From Alphaproteobacteria bacterium (GTDB taxonomy: Bacteria; Pseudomonadota; Alphaproteobacteria; Micavibrionales; UBA2020), in NCBI GenBank assembly GCA_020853455.1, contig JADYYV010000019.1, forward strand, positions 1 to 5,238: 5,238 bases of DNA, written 5' to 3'. The position numbers were made by a program, and so were the translations under genes. Shown piece by piece: positions 1-5,238 of the stretch; within the stretch, counting starts at the first letter, position 1; each line of letters starts with the position of its first letter. The notes beneath the pieces were generated by a model. The model did not search any database. It saw only the letters and a program-made list of their open reading frames with translations, and had not been told where the DNA came from.

Positions 1-870
1 CGATCCGGAAAAGACGCTGATCGGCTTGCTGGTGTTTTTCGCCATCGACCACAACACAGCGGCGGATTCCAGGCTGCCTGTCGCGAACGCGCCCAGCGAC
101 ACATCGGGTATCTGGCGCAGCGCGACAGCTTCGTCGAACAGTCTGTCGAATTGCCGCTGGAAATCTTCGTCGGTTTTCAACGCGGGATCGGGCTTGGCAT
201 TGCTGTCCCACTGCCAGTACGGCTCGACAGCCACATGCAGGCCGGGGTTCCAGATCATGCGGTGGCCGGGCGGCAGCATATGGATGCCCTTGAACAACCC
301 CGCCTCGCCCGGCGTATAACCCAGGGTCAGGAACGCATCGACGCCGACCAGGTCGGGCGTCGCGCGAACGGAAGGATGTTCCAGCAGTGACTTGATCTCG
401 GACGCGAAAACGAACGAGCCGGATTGCGTGGTGGTGTAATAAAGCGGTTGTACGCCCATCGGATCCCGCGCAAAAAACACCAGCCCCTTTTGCATGTCAT
501 GCACAGCAAAGGCGAAATGCCCGCGCATATGGTTGACGCAGCTAAAACCGTGGACGCGGTAAAGGTTCAGCACAACTTCGGTATCGGTCTGGGTGCGGAA
601 GACGATGCCTTTCTGGACAAGCTTTTCGCGTTCTTCCTTGTAATTGTAAAGCTCGCCCGAAAAGGCGATGGCAAGCTGGCGGTCTTCGGAATAAAGCGGC
701 TGCCAGCTTTCGTCGGGATCGATGGTGGCAAGGCGTCTCATGCCCATATGTACGGGCGGATCGATATGAAATCCCTCGCCGTCCGGCCCGCGGTGCTTCA
801 TTTTCCGCACCATGGATTGCAGCACGGCCAGTTCCTGCGGATGCCCCAGATATCCCGCGATTCCGCTCAT
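1..870 (-). CDS. Asparagine synthetase-like amidotransferase, N-terminal part, with altered active sites (partial)
   Basis: This is the first 290 codons; the C-terminal part lies beyond the left edge. The protein belongs to the AsnB family: a class II glutaminase domain (about residues 2-200) followed by the start of an ATP-pyrophosphatase synthetase domain (from about 235). Visible family motifs are HRGPDGEG (26-33), RLATID (46-51), GELYN (72-76), TDTEVV (95-100), FARDPMGVQPLYY (133-145), FASEIKSLL and LPPGH. Normal members hydrolyse glutamine and amidate aspartate using ATP. Here the expected MCGI start reads MSGI, the Asn of the FNGE(I/L)YN motif is Ser71, and the PP-loop SGGLDSS reads TGSLESA (264-270). 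The start is supported by AAGGAAG seven bases upstream and by the ATGA overlap with the upstream transporter gene. The frame is uninterrupted, so it is not an obvious pseudogene. A diverged amide- or amidine-forming enzyme or a non-catalytic paralogue is more likely than a standard AsnB. Confidence 0.88.
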   Translation of the reverse strand, partial: MSGIAGYLGHPQELAVLQSMVRKMKHRGPDGEGFHIDPPVHMGMRRLATIDPDESWQPLYSEDRQLAIAFSGELYNYKEEREKLVQKGIVFRTQTDTEVVLNLYRVHGFSCVNHMRGHFAFAVHDMQKGLVFFARDPMGVQPLYYTTTQSGSFVFASEIKSLLEHPSVRATPDLVGVDAFLTLGYTPGEAGLFKGIHMLPPGHRMIWNPGLHVAVEPYWQWDSNAKPDPALKTDEDFQRQFDRLFDEAVALRQIPDVSLGAFATGSLESAAVLWSMAKNTSKPISVFSGS

Positions 871-2183
871 GCGTAGGCTTCCTTATGCTGCGTCAGGCCG
901 GGCGCTGTGCCGGTGAGCGGCATCACCTTGACCAGCATCACCTGGTTGCGCTGTTTTTTCAGTATCTCGAACCGGCATTCAAAGAAATGGAACACCTGCC
1001 CCGCCGCAGGGATGCGCTGCGATTCAAACAGCACAAGACCTGCGATTGTAGAATAATCGTCATCCGGCAGCGACCAGCCAAGGTCGCGGTTCAGGTCGCG
1101 GATGGTGACCTTGCCGTCGATCACATAGCTGCCATCGGGCTGCACGCGCAACCCCGATACGGCGACATCGTGTTCGTCATCGATCTGTCCGACGATTTCT
1201 TCCAGAATATCTTCCATCGTGATCATGCCTGTGACGATGCCGTATTCATCGACCATGATCGCGAAATGCTCGCGGCGGCGGCGGAAGGCCTGCAGCTGGT
1301 CGAATACGGTCGTTGATTCCGGGATGAACCAAGGCTCCATCATCGCGGCCTGCATGTTGATTTTCGACACATCGCCGTTGCAATGGCGTAATTCCTGCAA
1401 CAGCAGTTTCGTATGCACGACGCCAACGATGTTATCGGGGCTGTCGCGCCATGCGGGAATGCGGGTATAGGCGCTATGCAGCACTTCATCGACGATCTGC
1501 GCGACCGGAAGGTCGAGGTTGATCATGTTGACGGAGCGGCGGTGGATCATGATTTTTTCCACCTTCACATCGGCAAGATCCATGATGGAGCGCATCATCG
1601 CGCCCTTGCCCTGATCGGACGGTACTTCCTCCTCGGATTCCTTGAACAGTTCGATCGCGCCGCGCAGTTCTTCTTCATGCGCGGTTTCGGAATGGCCGTG
1701 GGTATCGACGCCGAAGGCCTTGAACATCGCGCCCACCACCTTGCCGACGGTGATGGTGACAGGGGAAAACAGCGCGATCACGATGCGCACCGGCACGGCC
1801 AGCGCGAGCGCCATGCGGTCGGCATGCATCAGGGCGTAGGTTTTCGGAACGACTTCGGCAAAGATAAACACGATCACCGTCACGCCCATGGTCGCGACCA
1901 CGACGCCGGTATTGTCGCCCAGCACCTGCACCAGCACCGATGTCGCAAGGGCGGAGGCGAAGATGTTCATGAAGCTGTTGCCGAGCAGCAGCGCGCTGAT
2001 GAGCTGCTCCTTTTTCTCGCGCAGATGCAGCACGAGGCTCGCCATTTTATTGCCGTCCGCCTCCAGCGCCACCATGCGCGCGCGGGATGCCCCCGTCAGC
2101 GCCGTTTCCGCACCCGCAAAAAATCCGGATGCCAGCAACATGCAGACAAACCCGACAAGTTCAAACCAGTGGTTGGTATCCAT
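867..2183 (-). CDS. CorB/CorC (HlyC/CorC, CNNM-CBS) family membrane transporter
   Basis: This is a complete 438-residue inner-membrane protein, a usual length for the family. A CNNM (DUF21) transmembrane domain covers about residues 1-160. It carries the family signatures SGFFAGAETALTGASR (19-34), LLLGNSFMNI (65-74) and FAEVVPKT (108-115); Asn69/Ser70 and Glu110 lie at positions that are conserved and linked to Mg2+ binding in this family. A CBS pair follows (about 208-262 and 275-332), with TRIPAW (240-245) and the strong second-CBS signature VDEYGIVTGMITMEDILEEI (311-330). A CorC_HlyC domain closes the protein (about 345-424). CBS pairs in homologues bind ATP-Mg2+. Bacterial members are proposed Mg2+/Co2+ exporters or Mg2+ resistance factors, and some are linked to polyamine export, so the substrate here is inferred. 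The ATG lies 14 bp after aroB, with an AGGGA-type ribosome-binding site overlapping the aroB stop. Its stop overlaps the next start as ATGA. Older databases call such proteins hemolysins, but no hemolytic role is implied. Confidence 0.93.
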   Translation of the reverse strand: MDTNHWFELVGFVCMLLASGFFAGAETALTGASRARMVALEADGNKMASLVLHLREKKEQLISALLLGNSFMNIFASALATSVLVQVLGDNTGVVVATMGVTVIVFIFAEVVPKTYALMHADRMALALAVPVRIVIALFSPVTITVGKVVGAMFKAFGVDTHGHSETAHEEELRGAIELFKESEEEVPSDQGKGAMMRSIMDLADVKVEKIMIHRRSVNMINLDLPVAQIVDEVLHSAYTRIPAWRDSPDNIVGVVHTKLLLQELRHCNGDVSKINMQAAMMEPWFIPESTTVFDQLQAFRRRREHFAIMVDEYGIVTGMITMEDILEEIVGQIDDEHDVAVSGLRVQPDGSYVIDGKVTIRDLNRDLGWSLPDDDYSTIAGLVLFESQRIPAAGQVFHFFECRFEILKKQRNQVMLVKVMPLTGTAPGLTQHKEAYA

Positions 2184-2197
2184 GTTTTTTCCGTCCC

Positions 2198-3310
2198 TTA
2201 TCCGCCGAAACGGCTGCGTAAAAATTCCGTGACCTTGGCTTCATCCACATCATTCGCCACAAACGACTTGCCGATGCCGCGTGCGAGGATGAAGGTCATC
2301 TTGCCGTCTTTCGCCTTCTTGTCGCCCTTCATGCGCGCCAGCACATCGTTTGCCGTTACCTTGAACGGCGGCGTTTGCATCAGGCCCGTTTTGTCGAGGT
2401 GTTTGCCGAGCGCGTCGCAATCGGCTGCGGGGCATAATCCAACCTCGCGCGAAAAATCAAATGCGAGTTTCAGCCCGATGCCGACCGCTTCGCCATGCAG
2501 CAGGCGGCCGTCATAACCGCCGATCGCTTCGAAGGCGTGACCGAAGGTATGGCCGAGGTTGAGCAGTGCGCGGATGTCTTTTTGTTCTTTTTCGTCCGCC
2601 TTCACGATCGCGGCCTTGGCCTTGCAGCTGTATTCGATAGCATAGGTAAGCGCCGCAGGATCGCCCGCCAGCAATTTCTGGCCGTTCTGTTCCAGCCACT
2701 GGAAAAATTCGGGACTGTCGATCAGCGCGTATTTGAGGATTTCCGCATAGCCCGATTTCAATTCACGCTCCGGCAGCGTGCGCAGCGTGCCGGTGTCGAT
2801 CAGCACAGTTTTCGGCTGATAGAACGTGCCGACAAGGTTTTTGCCCTGCGGCGAATTGATCGCGGTCTTGCCGCCGACGGAGCTGTCGACCTGCGCCAGC
2901 AACGTGGTTGGCACCTGCACGAAATGAATACCGCGCAAGATGATGGAGGCCGCGAAACCGGTGATATCGCCGATCACCCCACCGCCCAGCGCCACCAGCG
3001 CCGATTTGCGGTCGAGCTTATAACCCAATGCTTTTTCGATGATGTGCTGCAGCTGCTGGAAGCTTTTTGTTTCCTCTCCCGCCGCCAGGATGACGGGCGG
3101 ATAGGGCGTGAAGCCCGCGAATTCCAGCGCATGCATGAAATCGAACAGGTAATGCTTCGCCACCTGTTCATCCGTCACGACGCAGATTTTTTTCGACGGC
3201 AATACGCCCTTCAGCATGTCGCCCGCGCGCGACAGCAGACCTTCCCCGATATGGATATCGTAAGAGGCGGAAGAAGCCGCGACATTTACGGTGCTATGCG
3301 TCACGGTCAC
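2198..3310 (-). CDS. aroB: 3-dehydroquinate synthase
   Basis: AroB converts DAHP to 3-dehydroquinate, the second step of the shikimate pathway, in the cytoplasm using NAD+ and a divalent metal (usually Zn2+). The 370 residues match the family length. Visible motifs in order are GEETKS (78-83), LGGGVIGDITGFAAS (108-122), QVPTTLLAQVDSSVGGKTAIN (132-152), GKNLVGTFYQP (156-166), ELKSGYAEILKYALI (183-197), ADEKEQKDIRALLNLGHTFGHAFE (238-261) and HGEAVGIG (272-279). By family alignment the metal ligands are Glu190, His254 and His272, all present, so the enzyme should be active. The start codon is GTG at 3310, with GGAAA-type ribosome-binding sequence just upstream; a second in-frame GTG two codons on (3304) is an alternative. 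The gene overlaps the end of aroK by 17 bp, which fits translational coupling of two genes of the same pathway. Confidence 0.97.
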   Translation of the reverse strand: MTVTHSTVNVAASSASYDIHIGEGLLSRAGDMLKGVLPSKKICVVTDEQVAKHYLFDFMHALEFAGFTPYPPVILAAGEETKSFQQLQHIIEKALGYKLDRKSALVALGGGVIGDITGFAASIILRGIHFVQVPTTLLAQVDSSVGGKTAINSPQGKNLVGTFYQPKTVLIDTGTLRTLPERELKSGYAEILKYALIDSPEFFQWLEQNGQKLLAGDPAALTYAIEYSCKAKAAIVKADEKEQKDIRALLNLGHTFGHAFEAIGGYDGRLLHGEAVGIGLKLAFDFSREVGLCPAADCDALGKHLDKTGLMQTPPFKVTANDVLARMKGDKKAKDGKMTFILARGIGKSFVANDVDEAKVTEFLRSRFGG

Positions 3311-3830
3311 GTTTCCATTTTTCCAGTTGTTCGATGATGATGCGCGCCATGTGCCGGGGCGACTGTTCGTCGGTCACCACGGTGATATCCGCTTCAGCGT
3401 AAACCGGATAACGCGCCTCGATCAACTGCGACAGTTTCTGCGCGCGATCGACGCCGCGCAGCAGCGGACGGTTGTCGGTGCGCGAGGTGCGCTCGACCAA
3501 TGTCTCGAGGCTGGCATTCAGCCAGACGGAAACGGCCTTCGCCTTCACGGCGCTGCGGATGTCGGGCTGGATGAAAGCGCCGCCGCCCGATGCCAGAACT
3601 TTCGGCCCGCTTTCCAGCAGGCGCAGCATGACCTTTTTTTCGCCGACGCGGAATTCGGGTTCGCCCAGGCGTTCGAAGATTTCGGGAATCGACATGCCCG
3701 CCGCTTTTTCAATTTCCTTGTCGGAATCAATAAACGGCATTTTCAGGAGGCGGGAAAGCTCGATCCCCACCCGGCTCTTCCCCGAACCCATCAGGCCGAT
3801 CAGCACGATGATTTCCTGTGAAAATTCCAT
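3294..3830 (-). CDS. aroK: Shikimate kinase
   Basis: This enzyme phosphorylates the 3-hydroxyl of shikimate with ATP, the fifth step of the shikimate pathway, in the cytoplasm. The 178 residues are typical of the NMP-kinase-like shikimate kinase family. The Walker A P-loop is GLMGSGKS (12-19). The shikimate-binding set is visible as DSD (35-37), Arg61 in FRVGE, and the Gly-rich SGGGAF (81-86). The LID contains NRPLL with Arg121, and Arg140 lies in EARYPVYAEAD. All catalytic and binding positions expected for the family are intact. I use aroK; an aroL-type isozyme name is possible but less likely next to aroB. The start is ATG at 3830 with a modest GGGA ribosome-binding sequence. It is the first gene of the leftward unit, preceded by a plausible promoter at 3894-3922. 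Confidence 0.96.
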   Translation of the reverse strand: MEFSQEIIVLIGLMGSGKSRVGIELSRLLKMPFIDSDKEIEKAAGMSIPEIFERLGEPEFRVGEKKVMLRLLESGPKVLASGGGAFIQPDIRSAVKAKAVSVWLNASLETLVERTSRTDNRPLLRGVDRAQKLSQLIEARYPVYAEADITVVTDEQSPRHMARIIIEQLEKWKRDRDA

Positions 3831-3893
3831 ATTTTCCCGTAATTACAATGCGTTAGTTTCGCACTCCCCCGCGTTGAAATCAAGCATTGTGAC

Positions 3894-3922
3894 CTTATAT
3901 CTTTCGGTGAGATTTATGAAAA
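3894..3922 (-). promoter_or_regulatory. Candidate promoter for the aroK-aroB unit
   Basis: On the minus strand a -35-like TTTTCA (3917-3922) and a -10-like TATAAG (3894-3899) are separated by 17 bp. The -10 matches consensus at five of six positions and the -35 at four of six. Transcription would begin near 3887, giving a leader of about 57 nt before the aroK ATG. This is pattern matching only; the region is A+T-rich, so a chance match is possible. Confidence 0.35.
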
Positions 3923-3929
3923 AAGGCTG

Positions 3930-3958
3930 TTGACTTATACTCAGACAATATGTAATAA
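3930..3958 (+). promoter_or_regulatory. Candidate sigma-70-type promoter reading right
   Basis: TTGACT (3930-3935) and TAATAA (3953-3958) are separated by exactly 17 bp. The -35 matches consensus at five of six positions. Initiation would fall near 3965, just upstream of the structured leader and the 51-codon gene at 4119. It lies back to back with the candidate leftward promoter at 3894-3922, with only a few bases between the two -35 elements, so the two could share control or interfere. Confidence 0.5.
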
Positions 3959-3964
3959 CAGAGC

Positions 3965-4118
3965 AGCTTTATGGTATATATCCATTTCCGGAGTCGCCCT
4001 GCGCCTGCGCAGAAAAACAAAGGAAAAGGGTAGTCAGGAAGCGAAGCAGGAAGTATGCTAAGGCGCAAACTTCAGGACGGCTGAAGACAAAGGTCCACCC
4101 TAACAAGAGAGACTATAT
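3965..4118 (+). ncRNA. Structured leader or small RNA, unclassified
   Basis: This stretch of about 150 nt lies between a good promoter and the start codon of the small membrane protein. Several complementary segments are visible. TGCGCCT (4000-4006) pairs with AGGCGCA (4061-4067). CTTCAG (4070-4075) pairs with CTGAAG (4081-4086) around a 5-nt loop, and AGGGT (4027-4031) pairs with ACCCT (4097-4101). The first and last pairings cross, which would form a pseudoknot. A local hairpin CTGCG/CGCAG (3999-4012) competes with the first pairing. Five GGA triplets occur (near 3990, 4022, 4037, 4049 and 4075), the core of CsrA/RsmA binding sites. I do not recognise it as SRP RNA, 6S, tmRNA, RNase P RNA or a riboswitch class I know. 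It could be a 5' UTR element of the downstream gene or an independent sRNA. Confidence 0.33.
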
Positions 4119-4274
4119 ATGTTATCCAAGCTTGCTTTGGTCCTTGTTATGGTGGCGCTTATTTCTGCAGCGGGTGGCTTCGTGGTACTGGCGGCTTGGG
4201 ACGTACCAGTGAAGCAGACACCCGTGGAGAAGGCGCTCGACAACAGCCCCTTTCTTGAAAAGAGCTCTTTGTAA
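4119..4274 (+). CDS. Small single-span membrane protein, 51 residues, function unknown
   Basis: This is a complete short frame with an ATG preceded by AAGAGAG seven bases upstream. The product has a short basic N-terminus (MLSK), a hydrophobic span at about residues 5-26, then Trp27-Asp28-Val29-Pro30 and a hydrophilic tail with PVEKALDNSPF. The layout suggests an N-in membrane anchor with a short periplasmic tail; there is no lipobox Cys, and the Ala-rich end of the span could alternatively act as a signal-peptide site. From memory, alphaproteobacteria carry short hypothetical proteins with a membrane span followed by WDIP and PVEK-like residues, and this resembles them, which makes it more likely to be real. 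I could not verify that. No function can be assigned. The gene lies on the same strand as xerD, about 395 bp upstream, and is probably transcribed from the promoter at 3930-3958. Confidence 0.65.
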   Translation: MLSKLALVLVMVALISAAGGFVVLAAWDVPVKQTPVEKALDNSPFLEKSSL

Positions 4275-4336
4275 GAAGATCCTCTCCATAAAATGTCTGT
4301 GACGTTCGTCCCCGTACGCGAATCAAGGGTTTAGGG

Positions 4337-4403
4337 AAGCCCCGAGTCGTGTCCGCAGAAAGGCGATACCAATGCCTTAAGGTACTCAAATATGGGGCTT
4401 TTT
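4337..4403 (+). terminator. Possible intrinsic terminator or attenuator hairpin
   Basis: AAGCCCC (4337-4343) is the exact complement of GGGGCTT (4394-4400), whose final Ts continue into a run of five (4399-4403). Within the large loop GAGT (4344-4347) can extend the pairing with ACTC (4384-4387), and AAGGC/GCCTT (4360-4364 with 4374-4378) forms an inner hairpin. It would end the transcript of the small membrane protein before xerD. The T-run is short and followed by GGG, and the loop is long, so termination may be weak. An upstream GGGTTT can compete for the 5' arm. Confidence 0.4.
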
Positions 4404-4469
4404 GGGCATTGTGGACAGGTTATGGAGTTGGCACGAGACGATGTGAAAAAAGATAACGATTTTCATAGG

Positions 4470-4500
4470 TTTAAAGAAGTATCTGAAGTTGTTCTTTAAA
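4470..4500. repeat. Perfect 9-bp inverted repeat, possible operator
   Basis: TTTAAAGAA (4470-4478) and its exact reverse complement TTCTTTAAA (4492-4500) flank a 13-bp spacer. Arm centres are 22 bp apart, about two helical turns, which would suit a dimeric or tetrameric DNA-binding protein. A weak RNA hairpin is the other reading. It lies in the most A+T-rich part of the intergenic region, about 170 bp before xerD. The repeat itself is certain; any function is inferred. Confidence 0.5.
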
Positions 4501-4669
4501 TCGGTGGAATACCAGAAAACAATTTTCACATATTCCCTCTTGCCTTTTCGTATTGGATACGGCTTTATGACCTAAAGTTCACTTGTTACGGAGGAGTATG
4601 CCTTTGGTTTAGCCACAAAAATGGCAGGTCACGGGTGTACACAGAAACTTTAAAAAGGAGAAAACTACA

Positions 4670-5238
4670 ATGGCTCGTCCAGGTCGTCCCAGAATGCCCA
4701 AAGCTCCCCTTCCGGGAACTGTTGATGCATTCCTCGATATGCTCATCGCTGAACGCGGTGCGGCACTCAACACACGTCATGCTTACGAGCGTGACCTTGC
4801 AGATGTCTGCTCTTTCCTGAAAAAACAATCGAAAGAGATCGACAACGCAAGCACCACCGATCTCAAATCATATCTCGGCGAACTCGGCGCCCGCGAAAAT
4901 GCAAAGAGCAAAGGCGGCGGCAAAACTGCCGTTCGCACGATCGCTCGCCGCATTTCGGCTCTGCGTCAGTTCTACGGCTTCCTCGTCTCGGAAGGCAAAC
5001 GCTCGGATGATCCGACGTCGACCATCGAGAGCCCGAAGCAAACCCGCACCCTGCCCAAGATCCTGACTGAAGACGAAGTTACGGTCCTCATCACGACGGC
5101 TCAGAAGCAAGGCGGCCCGGAAAGCGTCCGTCTCGTGGCGCTGCTCGAAATCCTGTACGCCACCGGTCTCCGCGTTTCGGAACTGGTCGGCCTGCCCCTC
5201 ACCGCGATCGGCCCCGACAACCGTTACCTGACGGTTGA
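4670..5238 (+). CDS. xerD: Tyrosine site-specific recombinase XerD, N-terminal part (partial)
   Basis: The first 189 codons of a tyrosine recombinase are present; roughly the last 110-130 codons, with the catalytic His/Arg and Tyr motifs, lie beyond the right edge. The N-terminal SAM-like core-binding domain spans about residues 14-110 (TVDAFLDMLIAERGAALNT, then TIARRISALRQFYGFLVSEG). The catalytic domain follows, with LPKILTEDEVTVLI (128-141) and the box I signature LLEILYATGLRVSELVGLPL (158-177), in which Arg168 is the first catalytic arginine. In its family XerD works with XerC at dif, near the replication terminus, to resolve chromosome dimers, with FtsK control. XerD rather than XerC is favoured by the LYATGLRVSELVGL wording and the neighbouring aroK, but XerC or another Xer-type recombinase cannot be excluded. 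The start is clear: AAGGAG (4655-4660) lies nine bases before the ATG. The leader of residues 1-13 is basic and proline-rich. Confidence 0.9.
   Translation, partial: MARPGRPRMPKAPLPGTVDAFLDMLIAERGAALNTRHAYERDLADVCSFLKKQSKEIDNASTTDLKSYLGELGARENAKSKGGGKTAVRTIARRISALRQFYGFLVSEGKRSDDPTSTIESPKQTRTLPKILTEDEVTVLITTAQKQGGPESVRLVALLEILYATGLRVSELVGLPLTAIGPDNRYLTV

Larger units (their letters stand above)
4275..4669. other. Gene-free intergenic stretch before xerD
   Basis: I see no convincing gene in these roughly 395 bases. The left part holds a hairpin resembling a terminator or attenuator (4327-4403). The right part is markedly A+T-rich: 63 of 180 bases are G or C over 4441-4620, and 15 of 60 over 4441-4500. 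That part contains a perfect 9-bp inverted repeat (4470-4500) and a second short one, CGTAT-TGG-ATACG (4549-4561). Only very short frames occur. No clear promoter for xerD stands out; TTGCCT (4540-4545) followed 17 bp later by CTTTAT is a weak candidate. I found no match to a dif recombination site. Confidence 0.7.

Noticed and set aside
1413..2516. Long open frame of 367 codons on the plus strand, opposite the transporter and aroB
   Set aside because: It is antisense to two genes with clear family motifs, and its product is an unnatural His/Asp/Arg-rich mixture with no domain. It is explained by codon bias of the genes on the other strand.
2495..3337. Plus-strand open frame of 280 codons opposite aroB
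   Set aside because: It is antisense to an intact aroB and its composition follows from complementing that gene; no motif or ribosome-binding site supports it.
3930..3990. A+T-rich sequence considered as a dif-like Xer recombination site
   Set aside because: It shows only scattered agreement with the proteobacterial dif pattern and lacks paired XerC/XerD arms around a 6-bp centre.
4028..4060. Partial resemblance to the SRP RNA motif (GTCAGG ... GAAGCAG)
   Set aside because: The central GGTCCGGAAGG core is missing, so the likeness is probably chance.
4159..4389. Minus-strand frame of 76 codons across the small membrane gene and hairpin
   Set aside because: It is Arg/Pro/Ser-rich without recognisable motifs or a start signal, and overlaps the better-supported small gene on the plus strand.
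4392..4499. Short plus-strand frame of 35 codons (or 25 from ATG 4422)
   Set aside because: There is no adequate ribosome-binding site, it crosses the hairpin and the inverted repeat, and its product has no recognisable feature.
4621..4653. Ten-codon frame (MAGHGCTQKL) ending just before the xerD ribosome-binding site, and a four-codon frame at 4598 after GGAGG
   Set aside because: They could be leader peptides, but the first lacks a ribosome-binding site, the second has too short a spacing, and neither shows a run of regulatory codons.
4586..4828. Minus-strand frame of 80 codons overlapping the start of xerD
   Set aside because: It covers the xerD ribosome-binding site and N-terminus and shows no family features.

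Overview
The window looks like a chromosomal segment of an alphaproteobacterium. The evidence is the protein sequences (AroK, AroB, a CNNM/CBS metal transporter and XerD, all with high-G+C codon choice) and the layout, in which aroK-aroB-transporter read leftward and xerD reads rightward from a shared intergenic region. I recall that layout in alphaproteobacterial genomes but could not check it here. I see no insertion sequence, CRISPR array, tRNA or rRNA.

Left part, positions 1-3830, minus strand: a tightly packed four-gene unit read from right to left. It begins with shikimate kinase (aroK) and 3-dehydroquinate synthase (aroB), two steps of the shikimate pathway, overlapping by 17 bp. After a 14 bp gap comes a CorB/CorC-type membrane protein with a CBS pair. 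This overlaps by 4 bp (ATGA) with the first 290 codons of an asparagine-synthetase-like protein that runs off the left edge. The overlaps and short gaps suggest one mRNA with translational coupling. A plausible promoter lies at 3894-3922.

The asparagine-synthetase-like protein is the most unusual gene here. Its fold motifs are well kept, but the N-terminal glutaminase nucleophile Cys is Ser, a conserved Asn of the glutaminase site is Ser, and the synthetase PP-loop SGGLDSS reads TGSLESA. It is therefore probably not an ordinary glutamine-dependent asparagine synthetase.

Centre, positions 3831-4669: the intergenic region between the divergent units is not empty. A good sigma-70-like promoter at 3930-3958 points right, towards a roughly 150-nt leader with several complementary segments and five GGA triplets. 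This is followed by a 51-residue single-span membrane protein (4119-4274). Beyond it is a hairpin with a short T-run whose 5' arm can also pair with an upstream segment, resembling an attenuator. Next comes an A+T-rich stretch (63 G+C of 180 bases over 4441-4620) with a perfect 9-bp inverted repeat.

Right part, positions 4670-5238, plus strand: the N-terminal 189 codons of a tyrosine recombinase, most likely XerD, preceded by a strong ribosome-binding site and cut by the right edge.
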